Origin: an uncultured Bacilli bacterium | Lineage (GTDB): Bacteria; Bacillota_I; Bacilli_A; RF39; UBA660 | NCBI GenBank assembly: GCA_947628245.1 | Contig: CANQZH010000056.1 | Location: forward strand, 1-7,395 | Direction: 5' to 3' | DNA length: 7,395 bases | Shown here: piece by piece, positions 1-5,790 of the stretch | Position numbering within the stretch: the stretch's first letter is position 1 | Layout: each line of letters begins with the position of its first letter | Made by a program: the position numbers and the translations under genes | Notes under the pieces: model-generated | Database searches by the model: none | The model's input: only the letters and a program-made list of their open reading frames with translations | Told to the model about the DNA's origin: nothing

Positions 1-636
1 CTTGCTGATTTAATGCTTGTAGCAAGTAAAGAAGTTGAAGAAAGTATAATGCGAATTACGCAGTTAGCAAGAGCAGCTGGTATTCATTTAATTGTAGCTA
101 CCCAAAGACCATCAACGGATGTTATAACAGGTGTTGTTAAATCAAATATTCCATCACGTATTAGCTTTGCAGTTGCGTCTAATATTGACTCACGAACAAT
201 CCTTGATAGTCCTGGGGCCGAAAAACTCTTAGGTAAAGGAGATATGCTTTATTTACCAATGGGTGAAAATCACCCAATTAGAATTCAAGGATGCTTTATA
301 TCTGATGATGAAATAAGAAGAGTTATTGATGCGGTTTGTAAAGAACAAGTTGCTCAATATGATGAGGCTTTAACTAAATTAAATGAAATGCCTCTTTCCG
401 AAATTAATAGTAAAGATGATTATGATGATCCAATGTATGATGAAATTGTTGAGTTTGCAGTTCAAACTGGTAAAATAAGTGCTTCATTAATTCAAAGAAG
501 GTTTAGATTTGGTTATAACCGAGCAGCTAGAGTAGTTGATTTACTGGAAAAAAGAGGAATTGTTGGCCCAGCAAATGGAGCTAAACCAAGAGAAGTTTTA
601 ATTCCTAAATCCGAAAATGAAGATGATTTACAATAG
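1..636 (+). CDS. ftsK: DNA translocase FtsK/SpoIIIE, C-terminal part (5' end outside window)
   Basis: This is the last 211 codons of an FtsK/SpoIIIE/SftA-type ATP-driven DNA pump, which moves chromosomal DNA through the division septum or into a compartment. The reading frame is open from base 1, so the gene starts upstream; the ATG at 13 is internal. The first residues (LADLM) are the tail of the family's Walker B motif DELADLM. Then come the motor-core motifs ATQRP (about residues 33-37 of the fragment), SRTILD and GDMLY (about 80-84). An acidic linker follows, and then the gamma winged-helix domain (about 143-201). That domain contains the recognition-helix block around RRFRFGYNRAARVVDLLE and ends with GIVGP and KPREVLI; in known members it reads polar guide sequences (KOPS/SRS). 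The gene ends in TAG, the only TAG stop here. Membrane segments, if any, would lie upstream, so FtsK, SpoIIIE and SftA subtypes cannot be separated. Confidence 0.96.
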   Translation, partial: LADLMLVASKEVEESIMRITQLARAAGIHLIVATQRPSTDVITGVVKSNIPSRISFAVASNIDSRTILDSPGAEKLLGKGDMLYLPMGENHPIRIQGCFISDDEIRRVIDAVCKEQVAQYDEALTKLNEMPLSEINSKDDYDDPMYDEIVEFAVQTGKISASLIQRRFRFGYNRAARVVDLLEKRGIVGPANGAKPREVLIPKSENEDDLQ

Positions 637-646
637 TCATCTTTTT
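619..646 (+). terminator. Possible weak intrinsic terminator after ftsK
   Basis: AAGATGA (620-626) pairs with TCATCTT (637-643). The stem can be extended by G-U and A-U pairs on both sides, leaving a loop of about 6 nt, and it runs into TTTTT (642-646). It overlaps the ftsK stop codon. The stem is AT-rich with only two G-C pairs, so termination may be partial. It is the only candidate between ftsK and the next promoter. Confidence 0.45.
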
Positions 647-648
647 CC

Positions 649-676
649 TTGCAAAAGTCATAAATAGCTGTATAAT
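649..676 (+). promoter_or_regulatory. Sigma70/SigA-type promoter for the 212-aa/218-aa gene pair
   Basis: A perfect -10 box TATAAT (671-676) lies 16 bp downstream of a partial -35 box TTGCAA (649-654; 4 of 6 matches to TTGACA). Transcription would begin near 683, giving a leader of under 20 nt that carries the ribosome site GGGAGG (687-692), 8 nt before the ATG at 701. The position directly after the ftsK hairpin suggests that the two unknown genes form their own transcription unit. Confidence 0.65.
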
Positions 677-700
677 ATTAAGAACTGGGAGGAAAAAATA

Positions 701-1339
701 ATGGCTAGCTTACGGTTACAAAATTTTATTATTGAAAGAATGCCAAATAATGATATATACGTTAGTCACTTTAATGGAAAAGATAAAATTTTTGTTGGTA
801 AAAGTAACGAAGTTATGTGTATCAATGAATTAGAAAATGGCGAATTAGTTTTTATTAAAAAAAGTTTAAAACAAGAAGGAATTATTCATTATTATGGTAA
901 TAAATCTTATACTTCTTTTGCTAGTGATAAAATAAATAAAATATTACCAAATATTTATCTTCTTACTAATAATGAAGATAATAAACATCTTTTATATAAT
1001 ACGAAAAGTAAATGTAGTCTAGAAACTTTTGATGATCAAATTATTGTAAGAGATGAAAATATTTTATCGTATAAAAACATTGTAGTTGGTAATTATTCTG
1101 ATACAATTGTTAGATTTATTGCTAAAGATAATTTAAAATATACCGTTAATATTAGTACTTTACAACAAAGAATTATTTCTAATCCTAGTACTTATTATAA
1201 TTCTTTAGAAGAAGAAGGATTATTAAAACTTGAAGTTTATAACTATTTATTAAAATTAAATGAAATTGGTAAAATCGAAACTAGAGAAGAAAATAAAAGG
1301 GAACAAATGGTTGAAAAAATATTAAAGAAAAGAGGCTAA
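701..1339 (+). CDS. Uncharacterised protein, paralogue A (212 aa)
   Basis: I do not recognise this protein. The start is well supported: ATG at 701 follows GGGAGG (687-692) with an 8-nt spacer and a good promoter. The N-terminal ~140 residues are rich in alternating hydrophobic and polar residues, as expected of beta strands. The last ~60 residues are charged and probably helical, ending in a Lys/Arg/Glu-rich tail. There is no signal peptide or membrane segment, so it is probably cytoplasmic. There are two Cys (40, 105) and no Trp. It resembles the next gene product: Asn8 and the pair Asn25-Gly26 fall at identical positions in both, followed by LLYN (97-100), DNLKY (143-147), STLQQR (152-157), EEGLLK (171-176) and TREEN (194-198) in the same order. 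The two genes are 2 bp apart and probably co-translated. A beta-propeller-like or scaffold fold is possible, but I see no catalytic motif. Confidence 0.88.
   Translation: MASLRLQNFIIERMPNNDIYVSHFNGKDKIFVGKSNEVMCINELENGELVFIKKSLKQEGIIHYYGNKSYTSFASDKINKILPNIYLLTNNEDNKHLLYNTKSKCSLETFDDQIIVRDENILSYKNIVVGNYSDTIVRFIAKDNLKYTVNISTLQQRIISNPSTYYNSLEEEGLLKLEVYNYLLKLNEIGKIETREENKREQMVEKILKKRG
1126..1172 (+). repeat. Nucleotide-conserved motif block shared with 1785-1801 and 1839-1858
   Basis: Two tracts in the first unknown gene recur exactly in the second. A 17-nt tract at 1126-1142 equals 1785-1801 and encodes DNLKY plus flanking bases. A 20-nt tract at 1153-1172 equals 1839-1858 and encodes STLQQR plus flanking bases. 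Both copies are in frame with the aligned protein motifs. This marks the coding paralogy and is not a mobile repeat. Confidence 0.7.
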
Positions 1340-1341
1340 TT

Positions 1342-1998
1342 ATGATTTTAATACAAACTGATAATTATAGTATTAGACAAGATAAAATGGGATTTTTAAA
1401 TTTTCACGATAAAAATGGGAAGAAAGTTAAACGTTTAGGTCATCGTTTATTTTTAAATAATTTAAAAAAATGTGATGAAAATAATTTTATAATTGCTTTT
1501 GCAAAAATGAATTTTACTTTTGAACATTATAATTTAGATGAAGTAGTAACTGCTTTTAAAACTTCATCACCAACTCGTTCTTTTGCTTGTACTTTTGAAT
1601 TAAGTGATGATGTTTTAGGCGTAATGGCAAATAGTAAGTATGGTTGTAGTTATGTCTTATATAACTGGCAGACTAAAAATTATTATAAAGGTTCAGGAGA
1701 AATGCCTACATTAAATCAAAATAAACAAATTGTTATATCTAAAATGATAAAATATGATGATGAAGTAAAAGGTTTATATTTTGTAGATAATTTAAAATAT
1801 AAAATAAATCCCGAAACTTTTGAAATAAAAGAAGCTTATAGTACTTTACAACAAAGAAATATTAATTTTGCTAAGCAAGATGCTAGAGAAGTTTTAAATC
1901 GAGAATGTTTAGAAAATATGAAAACTTTAGCTCTTTTACAAAAAGAAGGTTTATTAAAAAGTAGAGAGGAAAATGTTTTAAAAAAGACTTTACATTAA
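1342..1998 (+). CDS. Uncharacterised protein, paralogue B (218 aa)
   Basis: I do not recognise the family. It starts 2 bp after the TAA of the preceding gene, with AGAGG (1331-1335) lying inside that gene 6 nt before the ATG, which implies translational coupling. The protein looks soluble, with no signal peptide or membrane helix. The N-terminal ~150 residues look strand-rich and the C-terminal ~50 residues helical and charged. Motifs shared with its neighbour are Asn8, Asn25-Gly26, VLYN (105-108), DNLKY (149-153), STLQQR (167-172), KEGLLK (201-206) and SREEN (207-211). Relative to the neighbour it has about 9 extra residues between DNLKY and STLQQR and about 15 extra between STLQQR and EGLLK. 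It has four Cys (44, 83, 102, 189), not in a metal-binding CxxC pattern, and one Trp (109, TGG). The two proteins could form a heterodimer, but that is inference. Confidence 0.88.
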   Translation: MILIQTDNYSIRQDKMGFLNFHDKNGKKVKRLGHRLFLNNLKKCDENNFIIAFAKMNFTFEHYNLDEVVTAFKTSSPTRSFACTFELSDDVLGVMANSKYGCSYVLYNWQTKNYYKGSGEMPTLNQNKQIVISKMIKYDDEVKGLYFVDNLKYKINPETFEIKEAYSTLQQRNINFAKQDAREVLNRECLENMKTLALLQKEGLLKSREENVLKKTLH

Positions 1999-2007
1999 GC
2001 TTTTTTT
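1980..2007 (+). terminator. Possible A/T-rich intrinsic terminator after the 218-aa gene
   Basis: AAAAAAG (1980-1986) can pair with CTTTTTT (2000-2006). Inside it, CTT (1988-1990) pairs with AAG (1997-1999) around the loop TACATT, leaving one bulged A (1987). The structure covers the stop codon and ends in a run of seven T. Much of the T-run is used in the stem, so it may also work as a reverse-strand terminator or only weakly. It is the only sign of a transcriptional boundary before the ABC transporter gene. Confidence 0.4.
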
Positions 2008-2032
2008 AAGCGATACTTATATAAAGAATTAA

Positions 2033-2039
2033 GGGTGAT
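2033..2039 (+). promoter_or_regulatory. Ribosome binding site deciding the ABC transporter start
   Basis: GGGTGAT matches the 3' part of the consensus GGAGGTGAT. It lies 5 nt before ATG 2045 but only 2 nt before an in-frame TTG at 2042. The spacing favours ATG 2045, so the extra N-terminal residue given by the TTG start is unlikely. Confidence 0.6.
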
Positions 2040-2044
2040 AATTG

Positions 2045-5000
2045 ATGATTGAAATTAAAAATATCAGTAAAATATATAAAACCGATGGTTATGAACAAAG
2101 AGCCTTAAATAATGTAAGTGTTAATTTTAGACAACACGAGTTTGCTTCTATTCTAGGTCCTTCTGGTTCAGGTAAAACTACCTTTTTAAATATTATTGGT
2201 GGCTTAGATGAATATACCAGCGGTGACATTATTGTTAATGAAATAAGTACCAAAAAATTTAAAGATCGCGATTGGGATTCTTACCGTAATCATCGTGTTG
2301 GTTTTATTTTTCAAAGTTATAATTTAATTAGTCATCAATCAGTTTTAAAAAATGTTGAATTAGCGTTAACTTTATCAGGTATTTCAAAAGCTGAAAGAAG
2401 AAAAAGAGCAATTAAAGCTTTAGAAGAAGTTGGTTTAAGTAAACATATTAATAAAAGGCCAAATCAATTATCAGGTGGACAAATGCAAAGAGTAGCAATC
2501 GCGCGTGCCTTAATAAATGACCCTGAAATAATCTTAGCTGATGAACCAACCGGAGCTTTAGATTCCGATACATCAATTCAAATAATGGACTTATTAAAAA
2601 AAATTGCTCAAAATAAATTAGTTATAATGGTTACACATAATCCGGATTTAGCTAAACGTTATTCTAGTCGAATTATAAATATTAAAGATGGAAGAATAAC
2701 ATCTGATTCTGACCCTTATGATGGTAAAGAAAATACCTTAGAAGAACAAGAAGAAAATTTAAACAAAACAAAAAAAACTAAGATGTCATTTTTAACTGCT
2801 TTATCTTTATCTTTCAATAATTTAATGACCAAAAAAGCTCGAACTATCTTAGTTTCCGTTGCTGGTTCGATTGGAATAATTGGAATTGCTTTAATTTTAG
2901 CGGTTTCTACTGGTTTTCAAAATTATGTTGATTCAATCCAAGAAGATACTTTAACTTCATATCCTCTTATGATTAGTCAAGAATCAGCTGATTTAACAAG
3001 TCTTTTATTATCAATGAGAAGTGGTAATAATGAAACTAGTAATCCTAATGAAGTTAAAGAACAACAATATATATCTTCAATGCTTTCCAGTGTAAGTACT
3101 AATGATTTAAAAAGTTTTAAAAAATATTTAGAAGATAATAATGAAGAAATTAAAAATGATTTAACTAATATTGAGTATTTTTATAGTGTAGATCCTAATA
3201 TTTATACAATTGATGCAACTAATAAACTTGCGAGAATTAATCCTAGTAATCTTTTTAATCAAATGATGGGTGATAGTAGTATCTTAAGTTCTTATTCTTC
3301 AATGACTTCAGTTTTTTCCCAAATGGTTGATAATCGAGAAGAAATTCAAAATGATTATGATGTTTTAGCAGGTAGATGGCCTAGTAATTATGATGAAATG
3401 ATAATTGTTTTATCAGAACCAAATACTATTTCGGATTTATTAGTTTATTCTTTAGGTCTTCGGGATACAGAAGAACTTACCAAAATGGTTACAAGTATTA
3501 TAAGTGGGGAATCCATTGATATTAATAATGAACCAATGACTTTTTCTTATGAAGATTTAATGAATGTTGATTTAAGATTAATAATGGCTTCTGATACTTA
3601 TCAATATAATGAAAAATATAATGTTTATGAAGATATGAGTGAAGATAATGATTTTATGAATGACTTATATAATAAAGCTCTTAAATTAAAAATTGTTGGA
3701 GTAGTTAGTCCTAAAGAAGGGGTTGCTTCAATGGCTTTAAATCCCGGGGTTTCTTATACTTCCGACTTAATTGATTACCTAATTGATTATGCTAAAAAAA
3801 CTGATGTTGTTCAAAAACAGTTAGAAAATAGTGATATAAATGTTTTTTCCGGAAATACTTTTGATAGTAAAGACCAAAATCTAGATTTAGAATTTGCTGA
3901 TTTAGTTAAAGTTGATAATGAAAAATTACAAAGTGCTTTTAATATTAATATTGATCAAAATAGTTTAGCTAAAGAAACTGAAGAGTATATGACTGAGATA
4001 AGTAATTCTATTACTACTGATATAACACCTGCTAAAGAAGCTTTTACGAATAATCTAAATAACTTTTCTAGTGGGATTTTTAAAAATATTAAAAAAGAAA
4101 TAGCCCAAAAAGATATTGAAAGTTTAGTTAATAATTATTTAAATAGTAAAGAAGTTGATAATTCCTTAAATGAATTAGAAAAAAATTATGTTATTCCCAA
4201 AGATACTTTAAAAACAACATATAATGGTTTATTAAAAGGTTTATTACAAGCTTATATAACCGGATATAATACTTACATTACTTCTTTAAATCCGGATTAT
4301 AAAGTTGATGAAAAAAATCCTAAAGCTCCTTTAGTAGAAGAATTACAACAAACCGTTACAAAATCATTTTTAGAAAGTCCAGCTATTATAGGCACTATTG
4401 AAAAAATGAGTTCTGTAATGACTGAAGCTACAATCAAAAAAAATGTTTTAACTAAAGTTGGGGAATTAACCTCTAATATATCTAATGCTTTTGCTTCTTC
4501 TTTTAACATTGATCAAGATAAAATCGCTTCAGCATTTACTTTAAATTTTACTGAAGAAGAATTAACTAGAGTAGTAAATGCTATAATGAATCCTACCGAA
4601 ACAACTCAAAAATCTAATTTGATTTCCCTAGGTTATCAAGACAAAGAAGAACCAACTTATATTTCCTTTTATTTTAATAGTTTTGATGGTAAAGAACATT
4701 TTCTATCATTTATAGATGATTATAATGAAAAAGTCGAAGAAGAAAAAGAAATTAAATATTCTGATACAACAGGTATTTTAATGTCATCAGTTAAAACCAT
4801 TGTTAATGCGGTTAGTTATGTTTTAATTGCTTTTGTTTCTATCTCTTTAGTTGTTTCAAGTATTATGATTGGGGTTATAACCTATATTTCAGTCTATGAA
4901 AGAACTAAAGAAATTGGTATTTTAAGAGCAATTGGAGCTTCAAAAGGCAATATTTCTTCAATATTTAATGCTGAAACCTTTATTATTGGTTTATTATCCG

Positions 5001-5215
5001 GCTTATTTGGTATTGGAATAACTTATTCTTTAATTCCAATAATTAATAATATTCTTCATCATTATATTGGTAATGTTCCTTTATCAGCTTCCTTAAATAT
5101 TGATAATGCTCTTATCTTAGTTATTCTATCAATTGTTTTAACTTTAATAGGTGGTTTAATTCCAGCTCGAGCTGCTTCTAAAAAAGATCCAGTTGAAGCT
5201 CTTAGAAGTGAGTAA
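2045..5215 (+). CDS. MacB/FtsX-type ABC exporter, fused ATPase-permease (1056 aa)
   Basis: This is an ATP-driven membrane protein of the MacB/LolCDE (type VII) class, with ATPase and permease in one chain; such proteins usually work as dimers. Residues ~1-225 form the ATPase: Walker A GPSGSGKT (38-45), Q-loop Gln90, signature LSGGQ (142-146), Walker B ILADE with Glu167, D-loop ALD, H-loop His198. All key residues are intact. After an acidic-then-basic linker, TM1 lies at ~266-289. A large outer domain (~290-920) contains GRWP (443-446), typical of the MacB-like periplasmic/core domain, and long helical-looking stretches. TM2 (~923-950) leads into ERTKEIGILRAIGAS, the hallmark FtsX cytoplasmic turn. 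TM3 (~979-1000), TM4 (~1022-1039) and the tail PARAASKKDPVEALR follow. The protein has no cysteine. The outer domain is about three times the usual MacB/BceB size. The gene lies 2 bp before plsC, so it is probably in one operon. Candidate substrates are a lipid, lipopeptide or antimicrobial; mechanotransmission without transport is also possible. An alternative TTG start at 2042 is less well placed. Confidence 0.96.
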   Translation: MIEIKNISKIYKTDGYEQRALNNVSVNFRQHEFASILGPSGSGKTTFLNIIGGLDEYTSGDIIVNEISTKKFKDRDWDSYRNHRVGFIFQSYNLISHQSVLKNVELALTLSGISKAERRKRAIKALEEVGLSKHINKRPNQLSGGQMQRVAIARALINDPEIILADEPTGALDSDTSIQIMDLLKKIAQNKLVIMVTHNPDLAKRYSSRIINIKDGRITSDSDPYDGKENTLEEQEENLNKTKKTKMSFLTALSLSFNNLMTKKARTILVSVAGSIGIIGIALILAVSTGFQNYVDSIQEDTLTSYPLMISQESADLTSLLLSMRSGNNETSNPNEVKEQQYISSMLSSVSTNDLKSFKKYLEDNNEEIKNDLTNIEYFYSVDPNIYTIDATNKLARINPSNLFNQMMGDSSILSSYSSMTSVFSQMVDNREEIQNDYDVLAGRWPSNYDEMIIVLSEPNTISDLLVYSLGLRDTEELTKMVTSIISGESIDINNEPMTFSYEDLMNVDLRLIMASDTYQYNEKYNVYEDMSEDNDFMNDLYNKALKLKIVGVVSPKEGVASMALNPGVSYTSDLIDYLIDYAKKTDVVQKQLENSDINVFSGNTFDSKDQNLDLEFADLVKVDNEKLQSAFNINIDQNSLAKETEEYMTEISNSITTDITPAKEAFTNNLNNFSSGIFKNIKKEIAQKDIESLVNNYLNSKEVDNSLNELEKNYVIPKDTLKTTYNGLLKGLLQAYITGYNTYITSLNPDYKVDEKNPKAPLVEELQQTVTKSFLESPAIIGTIEKMSSVMTEATIKKNVLTKVGELTSNISNAFASSFNIDQDKIASAFTLNFTEEELTRVVNAIMNPTETTQKSNLISLGYQDKEEPTYISFYFNSFDGKEHFLSFIDDYNEKVEEEKEIKYSDTTGILMSSVKTIVNAVSYVLIAFVSISLVVSSIMIGVITYISVYERTKEIGILRAIGASKGNISSIFNAETFIIGLLSGLFGIGITYSLIPIINNILHHYIGNVPLSASLNIDNALILVILSIVLTLIGGLIPARAASKKDPVEALRSE

Positions 5216-5217
5216 TT

Positions 5218-5790
5218 ATGGATGCTTCTTTATATCGGATATTAAGACCTCTTTTAAAAGGTTTTACTAATATTGTTTTTCATCCTAAATATATTGGTTT
5301 AGAAAATATTCCAATAGATAGACCAGTTATTCTAGCTGGTAATCATCTTAGTAATTTAGATTGTCTTTTACTTATAAGTTCAACTAAAAGAAGTGTTCAT
5401 TTTCTAGCTAAAGCTGAATTATGGAAAGGATTAAAAAAAATTATTTTTGCTAATCTTGGTTTAATTCCTGTCTATCGAAATGGAAAAGATCATCAAGCTA
5501 TGGTTGAAGCTGAAAATTATTTACATAATAACTGTGTAATTGGAATTTTTCCTGAAGGAACAACTGAGAAAAATCGTGGATTATTACCTTTTAAAATGGG
5601 AGCTGTCAAAATGGCTTTTGATACTAATTGTGATATTGTCGCGTTTGCTATTGTTGGTAACTATCGTCAAGGTATTAAAATTATTTTTGATAAACCTTAT
5701 AAAATTAAAAATAAAGATTTAAACATTGAAAATGAATTATTACAAAATAAAGTTAGATTAATAGGAGAGAAATATGGGAAAAATAAGTAA
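5218..5790 (+). CDS. plsC: PlsC-family 1-acylglycerol-3-phosphate (or lysophospholipid) acyltransferase (190 aa)
   Basis: Enzymes of this family move an acyl group from acyl-ACP, acyl-CoA or acyl-phosphate to the free hydroxyl of a lysolipid, usually making phosphatidic acid at the inner membrane face. The diagnostic motifs are all present: NHLSNLD (42-48), with the catalytic His43 and Asp48 of HX4D; GLIPVYRN (81-88), the second block; FPEGT (111-115), which binds the phosphate; and a final hydrophobic block around IVAFAIVG (140-147). The length is at the short end of the family, with no clear transmembrane helix, so it probably sits on the membrane peripherally. The ATG is 2 bp after the exporter's TAA with only a weak GTGAG-like site upstream, so translation probably depends on coupling. 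The 3' end overlaps the next gene by 17 bp. Whether it acts on lysophosphatidate or on another lysolipid cannot be told from the motifs. Confidence 0.93.
   Translation: MDASLYRILRPLLKGFTNIVFHPKYIGLENIPIDRPVILAGNHLSNLDCLLLISSTKRSVHFLAKAELWKGLKKIIFANLGLIPVYRNGKDHQAMVEAENYLHNNCVIGIFPEGTTEKNRGLLPFKMGAVKMAFDTNCDIVAFAIVGNYRQGIKIIFDKPYKIKNKDLNIENELLQNKVRLIGEKYGKNK
5763..5768 (+). promoter_or_regulatory. Ribosome binding site for the acyl-CoA synthetase, inside plsC
   Basis: AGGAGA lies within the last codons of plsC, 5-6 nt before ATG 5774. It is the strongest Shine-Dalgarno site in the operon and fixes the start of the synthetase upstream of the plsC stop codon, giving the 17-bp overlap. Confidence 0.75.

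Noticed and set aside
2018..2025. TATATA/TATAAA as a -10 box for the ABC exporter operon
   Set aside because: No credible -35 box lies 16-18 bp upstream, and such strings are expected by chance in this AT-rich DNA; a promoter here is possible but not supported.
4297..4509. Open frame of 70 codons on the minus strand inside the ABC exporter gene
   Set aside because: It lies fully antisense to a strongly supported gene, has no convincing ribosome site and no recognisable motif.
4436..5440. A8 runs at 4436-4443 and 5433-5440 as phase-variation or slippage sites
   Set aside because: They code for ordinary Lys-containing segments in intact genes, and runs of this length are common in such AT-rich DNA.
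5540..5722. Open frame of 60 codons on the plus strand inside plsC
   Set aside because: It lies in another frame across the conserved FPEGT region of plsC; its Leu/Ile/Lys-rich product is what an AT-rich shadow frame gives.
5763..5790. Programmed +1 frameshift fusing plsC and the synthetase into one Aas-like protein
   Set aside because: The synthetase has its own ATG with a strong, well-spaced AGGAGA site, and I see no classical slippery sequence.
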